From Peptococcaceae bacterium BRH_c4b (GTDB taxonomy: Bacteria; Bacillota; Desulfotomaculia; Desulfotomaculales; Desulfocucumaceae): a stretch of 53,484 bases of DNA. Under the pieces are notes generated by a model. That model searched no databases. It saw only the letters and a program-made list of their open reading frames with translations, and was not told the origin of the DNA. Where the stretch lies: positions 1 through 53,484 of the forward strand of contig LADO01000008.1 in assembly GCA_000961595.1 (NCBI GenBank), in the 5' to 3' direction. This document shows positions 41,790 through 49,962 of this stretch, piece by piece; the first letter of the stretch is position 1; every line of letters starts with the position of its first letter. The position numbers and the translations under genes are program-made.

Positions 41790-43682
41790 ATGGATCACCC
41801 GGTTTTCGATCTGTTTCATCCGCTTATCCGCAAATGGTTTGCCGAAAAGGTGGGCATGCCTGCCGATATTCAGGTCCAAGCCTGGCCCCGCGTTGCCAAA
41901 GGCGAGCATGTCCTAATCACTGCTCCCACGGGCAGTGGCAAAACCCTGACCGCCTTTCTCTGGGCACTGCAAAAGCTAATTACCGGGGATTGGCCGGGTG
42001 GACGGGTACGGGTCTTGTATGTTTCGCCCCTGAAGGCCCTCAACAACGACGTGCAGCGCAACCTGCTGAAGCCCCTCAAGGAGCTGCGGACGTATTTTAC
42101 AGAGGCGGGTGAGATGTTTCCCCCTATCCGGATACTCACCCGCAGTGGTGACACCCCGCAAAACGAACGCCAACAGATGCTGCGCAGGCCGCCTGAGATC
42201 CTGATCACCACACCTGAGAGTCTCAACCTGCTGCTCAGTTCCAAAAACAACCGCATGATTTTAAGCGGGGTGGAATCGGTTATACTGGACGAAATTCATG
42301 CCGTCCTGGACAGCAAACGGGGCACCCATCTGATCACGGCGGTGGACCGGCTTATTCCTTTGGCGGGTGAATTCCAAAGGATCGCCTTATCCGCCACGGT
42401 CCGCCCCCTGGAACCTGTGGCCGATTTTGTGGGCGGCTTGAAGGCATACCAAAGCGGCGAGGATTACCGTTATGAAAAGCGGCCGGTGGTTATCCTGAGG
42501 TCGGCTGTCAAAAAACACTATAACCTAACCGTTGACGCTATTGAACAGAACAATGACGGAGTGGAGGGGGTGGAGCAGGACGCCCTCTGGCAGACATTAG
42601 CTGCTGCCTTGACGAAGGTGATTCGCGAAAATACCGCCACCCTGGTGTTTTGCAACAACCGACGGACAGTTGAAAAACTGACCCGCTATATCAATGATGC
42701 CGCGGGCGAGCCCCTGGTTTATTCTCACCATGGCTCACTGGCCCGGGAACTCCGCCTGGCGGTGGAACACAAACTTAAAAACGGTGAACTGAAGGGGATT
42801 GTGGCCACCAATTCCCTCGAATTGGGGATCGATATTGGCGAACTGGATGCTGTGCTTTTGGTGCAAACCCCGCCCTCGCTGACTGCTGCCATCCAAAGGA
42901 TTGGCCGGGCCGGCCACGGGGTGGGCCAGGTGAGCCGGGGAATTTTGTTTCCCATTTGCGGACGCGATTTTGTGGAAGCCGCGGTGGCTTCACGCAACCT
43001 GCCCGCGGCCGGGATTGAACCCATCGCCCCTATTGAAGCGCCCTTGGATGTGCTGGCGCAAGTGCTTTTGTCCATGACCGCCGTTGAAACCTGGGACGTG
43101 GATGAGCTATACGCCTTCCTCAAGACCAGTTATCCCTATCGCAACCTGTCCCGGAAGAGTTATGACCTGCTGCTTGAAATGTTGGCGGGCCGCTATGCGG
43201 ATACCCGCTTGCGCGAACTTAACCCTCGCATCATTTTGGATAAGCTGGACCATACGGTCAAGGCCCGTGACGGGGTGGCCCGCCTGGTCTACCTGGGAGG
43301 CGGCACCATCCCTGACAGGGGTTACTATGATCTCCGCCTGATGGACACCAAGGCCAAGATCGGTGAACTGGATGAGGAGTTTGTTTGGGAGCGGAGCGTT
43401 GGCGAAACCTTCATGCTGGGCACCCAGGTATGGCGGATTATGCGCGTTACGCACAATGATGTGGAAGTGATTCCCGGTGACCGGACAATTAACATCATAC
43501 CCTTCTGGCGGGCGGAAGAGCAAAACCGGGATTTCTTTTATTCCGAAAAAATAGGCCTCTTTTTGGAAGAGGCGGATAAAAACCTGGAAACGGAATCGTT
43601 CGCGCATCAGCCGGCGACCCACGCCTGGTCCGCATACGCGGTCGAACGGCTCATTGAATTTCTTGAACGGCAAAAGAAGTGA
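41790..43682 (+). CDS. Lhr-type ATP-dependent helicase, N-terminal part
   Basis: The 630-aa product holds the motor of an Lhr (large helicase-related) protein. Motifs are Q/Walker A APTGSGKTLTAFLWAL, YVSPLKALNNDV, the DEAH-type DEIHAV, SATVRP, VFCNNRRTVEK, and TNSLELGIDIGELD with QRIGRAGH. The winged helix and the start of the Lhr beta-barrel (DEAD_assoc) follow, up to IEFLERQKK. The barrel domain continues in the next gene, whose GTG overlaps this TGA in GTGA. AAAGGTGGGG precedes the ATG. Lhr acts in DNA repair; the chain is normally one polypeptide. Confidence 0.88.
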   Translation: MDHPVFDLFHPLIRKWFAEKVGMPADIQVQAWPRVAKGEHVLITAPTGSGKTLTAFLWALQKLITGDWPGGRVRVLYVSPLKALNNDVQRNLLKPLKELRTYFTEAGEMFPPIRILTRSGDTPQNERQQMLRRPPEILITTPESLNLLLSSKNNRMILSGVESVILDEIHAVLDSKRGTHLITAVDRLIPLAGEFQRIALSATVRPLEPVADFVGGLKAYQSGEDYRYEKRPVVILRSAVKKHYNLTVDAIEQNNDGVEGVEQDALWQTLAAALTKVIRENTATLVFCNNRRTVEKLTRYINDAAGEPLVYSHHGSLARELRLAVEHKLKNGELKGIVATNSLELGIDIGELDAVLLVQTPPSLTAAIQRIGRAGHGVGQVSRGILFPICGRDFVEAAVASRNLPAAGIEPIAPIEAPLDVLAQVLLSMTAVETWDVDELYAFLKTSYPYRNLSRKSYDLLLEMLAGRYADTRLRELNPRIILDKLDHTVKARDGVARLVYLGGGTIPDRGYYDLRLMDTKAKIGELDEEFVWERSVGETFMLGTQVWRIMRVTHNDVEVIPGDRTINIIPFWRAEEQNRDFFYSEKIGLFLEEADKNLETESFAHQPATHAWSAYAVERLIEFLERQKK

Positions 43683-46285
43683 CGGGCCGGCCCTTGCCCC
43701 ACCGTCATCATATTTTAATTGAACACTTTGCAGACCCCCTGAACACGGCGGACAGCAAACAGGTTATTGTGCATACGCTTTGGGGCGGCAAAGTCAACCG
43801 GCCTTTGGCCATGGCTTTGGCCGCCGCCTGGGAGCGAAAGTTCGGCTACCCACTGGAGATTTATGTCAGCAACAACAGCATCATGTTAATGCTGCCCCAC
43901 AGTTTTGCGCTGATGGATCTTTTCTCCCTGGTCTTGCCCCAAAATCTGGAGACTCTTTTGCGGAGCAAATTGGAAAGCTCAGGCTTTTTCGGAGCCAAAT
44001 TTCGGGAAAACGCGGGACGTGCCCTGCTGTTGCCCAGGGCCAATTTCAAAAAGCGCATGCCCTTGTGGCTCAACCGCCTCAGGGCCAAAAAATTGATGGC
44101 GGCGGTCACACCGTATGCCGATTTTCCCATCATGCTTGAGACCTGGCGCACCTGCCTTAAGGACGAATTCGATTTGGAAACGGTCAAACAACTGCTGGAC
44201 GAAATAAACGATGGCCGGATCAGTATAAGCGAAACAGTTACTCACCAACCGTCTCCCTTTGCGTCTGATGTGATCTGGCGCCAGATCAACAAATACATGT
44301 ATGAAGACGACACACCTTTTTCCGATAAGCAGTCGGGCTTGAGCCAGGAGCTATTGAAAGAGCTGGTGTATTCACCTCATTTACGGCCCGAAATCCCGGA
44401 GGCCTTAGTCCGGGAATTGGACGGCAAGCTCAAGCGGACCGCCCCGGGGTATGCGCCCACTGATGGGGAGGAACTATTGCTCTGGATCAAAGAACGCCTT
44501 TTCATTCCCGCTGATGAAGCGGCCTCCCTTTTCGCCGCCATGGAACGGGATCATCAGTCAAACGATCACAATTTAACCTTAGAAAAGATTAAGAGCACCC
44601 TGGGGGGTAAGGTGGCCTGGCTTCACCTGCCGGAGACGGAACAGCCGGGCTTGTGTGCCCTGGAAATCCTAACGAGAATCGCTGCCGGCTTGGGTATCGG
44701 CTTTTCCGACTTTTCCCTGCGCCCCTTAATCCCTCAGGCAGCCGGCCAGCTGTCGGCAGGCCTGAACAAGGCTGCCGCCCTTTTTGAACAGGAGGCGGCC
44801 GCGGAGCCGGAGGAATTCAGGAGCGATACCGCCCTCTTGGTTAGCCAGTGGTTGTCCTACTACGGTCCCGTGTCCCGGGATTTTGTCGGCCGGCGCCTTG
44901 GTTTGCCGGCTGAAGTTTGCGCGGCCGTGTTGGCCACCTTGCTGGAAGAGGAATGTATCGTGGCGGATGTGCTTACTCAGGGAGCCCGCGAAGAAGAGGT
45001 ATGTGACCGTGAAAATTTGGAGCGCTTGTTTACCATGGCCAGGCGTGCCCGCCGGCCGGAATTCAAGCCTTTGCCGGTGACCGCGTTGCCCTTGTTTTTA
45101 GCGACCCACCAGGGGGTTGTGGAAAAAGGAACCACCATGGAGGATTTACAGGAGCGCCTGGAACAATTGTTTGGTTATGTCAGCCAGGCCCAACTTTGGG
45201 AGGAAGCCATTCTGCCCGCCCGCATGGAGCCCTATTATACCGCCTGGACGGACAGCCTCATGCAAACCAGTGATCTGATTTGGTTCGGTCGCGGCAACAA
45301 GCGGCTGGGCTTTTGCTTTCGCGAAGACTTGGAGCTGTTTCCCCCCGGCGAAGAGATTCAGGGAGAAGAAGATGAAGCGCAGGAGCGGACTCTATTTCCG
45401 GATCCGTGGGGCAAATACGATTTCTTTGCGCTCAGCCGGCATACGGGTTTGCCCAGCGATGTTCTGACCCGAAGGTTATGGAGGCATGTTTGGCAGGGCA
45501 GCATCACTAACGATAGTTTTGCCGTGTTACGCAGGGGAATCCTCACCAAATTTACACTCCTCCAGGCGGAAGATAAGCGTGGTTTCGGCCGCCGCGCGGG
45601 ATACAGCCGCTGGTCTGCTTCGCGCCCTTTACACGGCAACTGGTATGCCTTGCCGGAAAGCGAAGAGCGGGATCTCATTGAGCGGGAGGAGATGGTCAAA
45701 GAGAGAATCCGTCAACTTTTTTCCCGCTATGGCGTGCTTTTCCGTGAGCTGGTCCAGCAGGAAATGCCCGAAATGCAGTGGCGGCGAATTTTTCGTGCAC
45801 TGCGTCTCATGGAGTTTTCCGGGGAGATTTATGCCGGGCATTTTTTTGAACAAATCACCGGTTTACAGTTTGCTTCCCGGGAAGCAAACCGTTTCTTGCG
45901 CCAGGGATTAAACGAGGAAAGTATTTACTGGCTGAACGCGGCCGACCCGGCATCGCCCTGCGGGCTCAAGTTGCCCGGTATAGACGAAGACCTTCCCGCC
46001 CATCTGCCAACCAATTATGTCGTGTTTCATGGCACCCGGTTGAAAGTGGTGGCCAAACGTAACGGCAAAGAGCTTTTGATCAAAGCCGGACCCGATGATC
46101 CGGCCTTACCCGCGTATTTTGCTTTTTGTAAAACTCTCTTGACGCGTGAGTTTAATCCATTAAAAAGCGTGGTTGTGGAATCCATTAACGGTCTACCGGC
46201 CCTGGCAAGCCCCTACAAAAAAGCTTTACAAAGTATTGGTTTTACCGGCGAGTATAAAAGTCTGAAATTGAGACGACAATATTAG
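43679..46285 (+). CDS. Lhr-type helicase, C-terminal part
   Basis: The 868-aa product begins with the rest of the barrel domain (HHILIEHFADPLN, VIVHTLWGGKVNRPLAMALA, VSNNSIMLMLPH) and continues through the long winged-helix C-terminal region typical of Lhr (LLVSQWLSYYGPVSRDFVGR, RLWRHVWQGSITNDSFAVLR). It has no ATPase motif. The break from the first part falls in a linker, and the joined text reads smoothly as LERQKK-VTGRPLPHRHH. There is no good ribosome site before the GTG, so this is either a split gene by translational coupling or one frameshifted gene. Confidence 0.85.
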   Translation: MTGRPLPHRHHILIEHFADPLNTADSKQVIVHTLWGGKVNRPLAMALAAAWERKFGYPLEIYVSNNSIMLMLPHSFALMDLFSLVLPQNLETLLRSKLESSGFFGAKFRENAGRALLLPRANFKKRMPLWLNRLRAKKLMAAVTPYADFPIMLETWRTCLKDEFDLETVKQLLDEINDGRISISETVTHQPSPFASDVIWRQINKYMYEDDTPFSDKQSGLSQELLKELVYSPHLRPEIPEALVRELDGKLKRTAPGYAPTDGEELLLWIKERLFIPADEAASLFAAMERDHQSNDHNLTLEKIKSTLGGKVAWLHLPETEQPGLCALEILTRIAAGLGIGFSDFSLRPLIPQAAGQLSAGLNKAAALFEQEAAAEPEEFRSDTALLVSQWLSYYGPVSRDFVGRRLGLPAEVCAAVLATLLEEECIVADVLTQGAREEEVCDRENLERLFTMARRARRPEFKPLPVTALPLFLATHQGVVEKGTTMEDLQERLEQLFGYVSQAQLWEEAILPARMEPYYTAWTDSLMQTSDLIWFGRGNKRLGFCFREDLELFPPGEEIQGEEDEAQERTLFPDPWGKYDFFALSRHTGLPSDVLTRRLWRHVWQGSITNDSFAVLRRGILTKFTLLQAEDKRGFGRRAGYSRWSASRPLHGNWYALPESEERDLIEREEMVKERIRQLFSRYGVLFRELVQQEMPEMQWRRIFRALRLMEFSGEIYAGHFFEQITGLQFASREANRFLRQGLNEESIYWLNAADPASPCGLKLPGIDEDLPAHLPTNYVVFHGTRLKVVAKRNGKELLIKAGPDDPALPAYFAFCKTLLTREFNPLKSVVVESINGLPALASPYKKALQSIGFTGEYKSLKLRRQY

Positions 46286-46388
46286 GCCGGGGTGTTAAGA
46301 GGACGCAAGATAAGGAAAGGCGGATTATTCTACTGGAGCAGTTGTACAGAGCCTTTAAGATAAACCGTGGTGAGCCGTACCATAAATA

Positions 46389-46420
46389 GTTGATAATGTT
46401 TACAAGTAAACATTATCAAC
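46389..46420. promoter_or_regulatory. HicBA operator: perfect 15-bp inverted repeat
   Basis: GTTGATAATGTTTAC-AA-GTAAACATTATCAAC. The right arm overlaps a candidate -35 (TCAACA, 46416-46421), 17 bases before TACAAT (46439-46444). HicB antitoxins autoregulate by binding such palindromes, so this is the probable operator. Confidence 0.8.
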
Positions 46421-46462
46421 ATTCCCAAAGATTTGTGATACAATAAAGGTGAGGTGATTGTA

Positions 46463-46681
46463 ATGAAAAAATATAATTTTACAATCCTGATAGAAAAAGA
46501 TGAAGATGGCATGTATATTGGGTCAGTTCCAGCTCTAAGAGGTTGCCATACACAGGCAAAGACTGTTGAAGAATTGTTCCCAAGGATAAAAGAGGCCATT
46601 GAGCTTTGCCTGGAAGTAGAACAGGATGAACTGCTGCAGAATGAGTTTGTAGGTGTTCAACAGATTGAGATAGTGATATGA
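46463..46681 (+). CDS. hicB: HicB-type antitoxin
   Basis: The 72-aa protein has the HicB partial RNase H fold: KKYNFTILIEKDEDGMYIGS, VPALRGCHTQAKTVEELF and IKEAIELCLE. Short HicB forms lack a separate DNA-binding domain; this one ends at QQIEIVI, so autoregulation may involve the HicA-HicB complex. AAAGGTGAGGTG precedes the ATG at 46463. It overlaps hicA by ATGA. Confidence 0.9.
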   Translation: MKKYNFTILIEKDEDGMYIGSVPALRGCHTQAKTVEELFPRIKEAIELCLEVEQDELLQNEFVGVQQIEIVI

Positions 46682-46908
46682 GCAGGCTAACCATAATTTC
46701 CTCTAAGGACATGCTAAGAATATTAGAAATGCTGGGGTTTAAGGAGATCAGGCAGAAAGGTAGTCATAAGCACTTCAGGCATAGAGATGGAAGAACAACT
46801 CTTGTCCCGTTTCATGGCGAAGATCTGGCAAGAGGCTTAATAAGAAAAATACTGAAAGATATTGAAGTTTCTGTAGAGGAATATGAAAAGTTAAGAAAAC
46901 AAATTTAA
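46678..46908 (+). CDS. hicA: HicA-type mRNA interferase toxin
   Basis: The 76-aa protein has the dsRBD-like HicA fold with the catalytic H30 in KGSHKHFRH and VPFHGEDLARGLIRKILKDI. HicA cleaves mRNA and is neutralised by HicB. The antitoxin-first order is the alternative arrangement to the classic hicAB. Four-base overlap with hicB gives coupling. The terminator overlaps its stop codon. Confidence 0.92.
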   Translation: MSRLTIISSKDMLRILEMLGFKEIRQKGSHKHFRHRDGRTTLVPFHGEDLARGLIRKILKDIEVSVEEYEKLRKQI

Positions 46909-46939
46909 GACCTCCTGCAATCGGAGGTCTTAAATTTTT
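46904..46939 (+). terminator. Terminator of hicBA
   Basis: TTTAAGACCTCC-TGCAATC-GGAGGTCTTAAA, a perfect 12-bp stem that includes the hicA stop, followed by TTTTT. Confidence 0.88.
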
Positions 46940-47392
46940 GGGAGTGTAAATTATTTTGTGTAAATGGTTTTACTTTCCTGAAAAATTGGTTAGCCTATAT
47001 ATTGGCTCTTAACCACCTGGAGGGTAGGGCTCTACTGGAGAGTAACCCGAGCGCCAGGGTGGGGTTCTGCCGGGGACAGCAGTCTTTTTTGCCCTGCTTC
47101 CTTTTTTATGACTGTTCCTGCGGAGAACGTAAGCGATAAACTCTGGGGCGAAGCCCCATAATGTTTTACGCTGTTAGCTCTGATTCTAGCCTATCACCAA
47201 AATAGATTGCAAATTGCGATATGCAGTTTTTCCATTCCCTAATAGGCATGGTCCATTTTTTTGAGGCCTCAATGGTAGCCAGGTAAATTATCTTTCTTAG
47301 GGCATCATCCGTGGGATACGCTGTTTTAGTCTTGGTTACTTTTCTTAACTGCCTGTGGTAGCCTTCGATAACATTGGTGGTATATATTATTA
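46940..47392 (-). mobile_element. IS256-family remnant (transposase 3' end)
   Basis: On the minus strand the frame ending at TAA 47168-47166 reads IYTTNVIEGYHRQLRKVTKT, KTAYPTDDALRKIIYLATIE and ASKKWTMPIREWKNCISQFA, the C-terminus of a Mutator-type (IS256) transposase. The N-terminal three-quarters is missing. GGGAGTGTAAATTATTTTGT at 46940 looks like the terminal inverted repeat of the element. TGGGGC-GAA-GCCCCA at 47144-47158 is a hairpin just after the stop. The break with the next remnant is at about 47390. Confidence 0.8.
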
Positions 47393-47651
47393 TCCCAACA
47401 GGGGAGAACAGCTTGTCCGGTATTACGGGTACTATTCAAACAAGTCACGGGGAATGCGCAAAAAAACAGAGACTGACAACCATGTGCCTTCACTAGTTGA
47501 TTACGATATTTCAAAAAAGGCATTCCGCAGGAACTGGGCCCGCCTGATTCAAAAGGTTTACCATACCGGCCCGTTGCTATGCCCCAAGTGCAATGGCTCC
47601 ATGCGCATCATATCCTTTATAGATGAAGCAGCCAGGCTATCGTTCATATAA
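47388..47651 (+). mobile_element. IS91-type transposase C-terminal fragment
   Basis: From about 47388 the plus strand reads YPNRGEQLVRYYGYYSNKSR followed by SLVDYDISKKAFRRNWARLI, QKVYHTGPLLCPKCNGSMRI and ISFIDEAARL. This matches the end of IS91-family (HUH) transposases, with the CPKC pair and the RYYGYYSN segment. The N-terminus is replaced by the IS256 remnant, so this is a nested or recombined scar. Confidence 0.78.
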
Positions 47652-47809
47652 AACCGGTAAAGTAACGGTTTTAGAAAAATTATCGATAAATTATGCATAA
47701 ATCGCCTATAATTTTATGTTTGACGGGTAGTAATATACTGTGTTATTAATGAGATGGAAAAAGCAAATTCCTATCATAATCATATTAAAACAGAAAGGAG
47801 AAATGATTC

Positions 47810-47869
47810 ATGTTACGTAAAGAGTCTGTCGGAATTGCATTAATAAAGGAGGGTGATATAGAAAACTAA
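47810..47869 (+). other. 19-codon ORF with strong ribosome site
   Basis: MLRKESVGIALIKEGDIEN and a stop, preceded by AGAAAGGAG. It lies 50 bases before rsgA. It may be a leader peptide or the truncated start of a lost gene. Confidence 0.3.
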
Positions 47870-47919
47870 TCTAAAAACCCTCCAAAGTATATTCTATAAT
47901 ACATGTTTTGGAGGAAAAA

Positions 47920-48999
47920 ATGAATTATATAAATCTAAAAAGGTATGGATTAAGTGACTGTTTTGAGCAGGAAGCCACTTTATATGAAGAGACGTTCCTG
48001 GCAAGGGTTTCCGAGCAACATCGTAATTTGTACAAAGTGATAGGCGAACAAGGAGAGCTTCAGGCAAGCGTTTCCGGAAAACTGTTTTATACCGCAGACG
48101 GCACTATGGATTTTCCGGCTGTCGGCGATTGGGTAATGGTTGATAGAATGGATGGCAATGCTGGAAACGCAATTATTCACCATATACTGCGGCGCAAAAG
48201 CGTTTTTACGCGAAAGGCAGCAGGCACATCTAATGCAACACAAATTGTGGCGGCAAATATTGATGTGGTTTTGATCTGTATGTCATTAAACGCCGATTTT
48301 AATTTGCGGCGTCTGGAACGGTATTTGTCGATTGCATGGGATAGTATGGCAACGCCTGTTATTGTTCTGACAAAAGCGGATTTGTGCGATGATTTGCAAC
48401 AGAGGCTTGTTGAAATTGCATCGGTAAGCGTAGGAACAGACGTAATTGTATGCTCCTGTAAGGAAGAAAATGGCTATCAGAGCGTTAACGCCTATATTGC
48501 CGAAGGCAAAACCATCGCGTTTATCGGTTCTTCGGGAGTTGGCAAGTCAACTCTTATTAACCGCTTGATGGGGCAGGATGTCCTTGCCACAAAGGAAATC
48601 CGCGAAGATGACGACAGAGGGAGACACGCCACGACACACCGCCAGCTTCTTCTCCTGCCGAACGGCGGCATAGTAATTGATACGCCCGGTATGCGGGAAT
48701 TACAGCTTTATGTCGGCAATCTTCCAAAGGCATTTGAAGATATAGAGGAGCTGGCCGCAAAGTGCAAATATAAGGATTGTTCCCATATTACAGAACCGGA
48801 TTGCGCAGTAAGAAACGCAATTGAGGCAGGAGAGCTGTCGGAAAAGCGTTTCGAGAATTATTTGAAACTGCAAAGGGAAATAGTATACGAAGGACTAAAC
48901 CCCCGTCAGTTGGAACAGGAAAAAATCAATAGAATGTTCGGGAGTAAGGGAGAAATGAAACAGGCAATGAAGTATGTAAAAAACAAAAATGATAGGTAA
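47920..48999 (+). CDS. rsgA: RsgA-type ribosome biogenesis GTPase
   Basis: The 359-aa protein has the N-terminal OB fold, then the circularly permuted GTPase: G4 LTKADL comes before G1 GSSGVGKSTLINRL, then the switch GRHATTHRQ, G3 DTPGMREL and the zinc domain with CKYKDCSHITEPDC. RsgA releases 30S subunits. The low GC content and transposon surroundings suggest a second, acquired copy and not the housekeeping one, which normally sits near rpe and the PASTA kinase. TTTGGAGG precedes the ATG at 47920. Confidence 0.92.
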   Translation: MNYINLKRYGLSDCFEQEATLYEETFLARVSEQHRNLYKVIGEQGELQASVSGKLFYTADGTMDFPAVGDWVMVDRMDGNAGNAIIHHILRRKSVFTRKAAGTSNATQIVAANIDVVLICMSLNADFNLRRLERYLSIAWDSMATPVIVLTKADLCDDLQQRLVEIASVSVGTDVIVCSCKEENGYQSVNAYIAEGKTIAFIGSSGVGKSTLINRLMGQDVLATKEIREDDDRGRHATTHRQLLLLPNGGIVIDTPGMRELQLYVGNLPKAFEDIEELAAKCKYKDCSHITEPDCAVRNAIEAGELSEKRFENYLKLQREIVYEGLNPRQLEQEKINRMFGSKGEMKQAMKYVKNKNDR

Positions 49000-49074
49000 T
49001 AACCAATTCTGCGCATGAAGAATATTTGCGAAAGGGGTGGGATTTTATTAACATGGAGTCGGTTCGTTATGCAT

Positions 49075-49126
49075 AGCAAAGGCTATCGCATAGCGTCGAA
49101 AATTTGATATATGTATAGCCTTTGCT
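49075..49126. repeat. Inverted repeat AGCAAAGGCTAT / ATAGCCTTTGCT
   Basis: Perfect 12-base arms separated by 28 bases, between rsgA and the CD3324-type gene. It may act as a terminator or attenuator. Confidence 0.5.
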
Positions 49127-49158
49127 CATTCCTAAATAATCAAATTAGGAGGAGCATA

Positions 49159-49436
49159 ATGAGCTATATGAGAGCGGTAGATGTATTACCGGAAGAATTA
49201 ATAGACAAAATCAAAACTACATTGACGGTGAATACATTTATATTCCAAGGAAAGCAAGCAATAGAAAGACCTGGGGTGAAAAAACTAAAAGCAAAGAGGA
49301 AATTGCTGTTAGAAACATGGAAATATACGAAAAATTCACAAAAGGAATATCCATAAATTCTCTTTCGGCAGTTTACTATTTATCATCCAAAAGTTTACAG
49401 AAAATTATTGCAAAAGTAAAATCAGAAATCCAATAA
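49159..49436 (+). pseudogene. CD3324-type small protein, single-base frameshift
   Basis: The start MSYMRAVDVLPEELIDKI is in one frame. From about 49217 the next frame reads YIDGEYIYIPRKASNRKTWG, EKTKSKEEIAVRNMEIYEKF and TKGISINSLSAVYYLSSKSL, with TAA at 49436. Together these give a normal ~92-aa CD3324-like helix-turn-helix-containing protein. One missing base in AAAATCAAAAC (for example C before the A-run) would explain it. AGGAGGAGC precedes the ATG. This may be a true mutation or a base-call error. Confidence 0.75.
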
Positions 49437-49440
49437 TAAG

Positions 49441-49476
49441 ATGCGCCATGAAGTGAAAACTACATGGCGCATTTTT
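49441..49476 (+). terminator. Terminator of the CD3324-type gene
   Basis: ATGCGCCATG pairs with CATGGCGCAT across a 12-base loop and is followed by TTTTTG. Confidence 0.8.
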
Positions 49477-49759
49477 GTTTCTGAAAAATGTTTGCGGTTG
49501 TGACTTTAGAAAAACGTAATATATAATAATAAGGGCTAAAAAGGAAGAAGTGGAGGTACTTGGAATATGAAGCAATGGTACGAATCATTAGCTGCTTCAG
49601 TTCATTTATGTTTACGAGGCCACACCCGGCGAAATACAATCTTACTTCCTGGTCTGTCATTAGGTATTTTTCATCATTTTCTAAACATTTATCCTCAGCG
49701 TGCTCATTCATATATTTGCTTAATAACTCAACTGCTTTGGTCTTATCTTTAGAAAACAT
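49460..49759 (-). pseudogene. Possible fragment of an unknown gene
   Basis: The first 62 residues from the ATG at 49759 (KDKTKAVELLSKYMNEHAED, CLENDEKYLMTDQEVRLYFA, GLVNINELKQLM) look protein-like, but the frame then runs into AT-rich noncoding text and a terminator. There is no ribosome site. No family recognised. The gap 49774-49873 contains two further hairpins. Confidence 0.3.
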
Positions 49760-49773
49760 TCCCAGGGCAAAAT

Positions 49774-49809
49774 CGCGTTAAAAACGGTGAATCCCTTTTT
49801 AACGCGTTT
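49774..49809. terminator. Hairpin CGCGTTAAAAA / TTTTTAACGCG
   Basis: Perfect 11-bp arms, followed by TTTC. A second weaker hairpin, AAAGG-ACCC with GGGGT-CCTTT, follows at 49846-49873. Both isolate the Phd-Uma2 gene from upstream transcription. Confidence 0.5.
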
Positions 49810-49918
49810 CAAGTTCGAATATGAAGTGCGTTTCAACAATATGTTAAAGGCACCCGGTATAGGGGTTACCTTTATTAACCATTCTCCTTGACGCAGATTT
49901 CCCTGCGGCTTATAATTA

Positions 49919-49948
49919 TAATAGCTAATTTAGCTATTATAGCTATTT
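49919..49948. promoter_or_regulatory. TAGCTA iterons upstream of the Phd-Uma2 gene
   Basis: A perfect palindrome TAATAGCTA-ATT-TAGCTATTA (49919-49939) is part of three direct 9-base steps, TAGCTAATT, TAGCTATTA and TAGCTATTT (49922-49948). It lies just before GGGAGGTG of the fusion gene. Phd/YefM proteins bind palindromes at their own promoters, so this is a probable operator. Confidence 0.75.
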
Positions 49949-49962
49949 CGGGAGGTGCGTTC

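Noticed and set aside
41678-42112. 144-codon ORF overlapping the start of the Lhr gene
   Set aside because: Out-of-frame shadow over the helicase motifs; Cys/Arg-rich product without family features.
49560-49781. Plus-strand ORFs of 62-74 codons in the gap before the Phd-Uma2 gene
   Set aside because: Mutually overlapping frames with a T-rich, Phe/Ser-rich product; the minus-strand fragment is the more protein-like reading.
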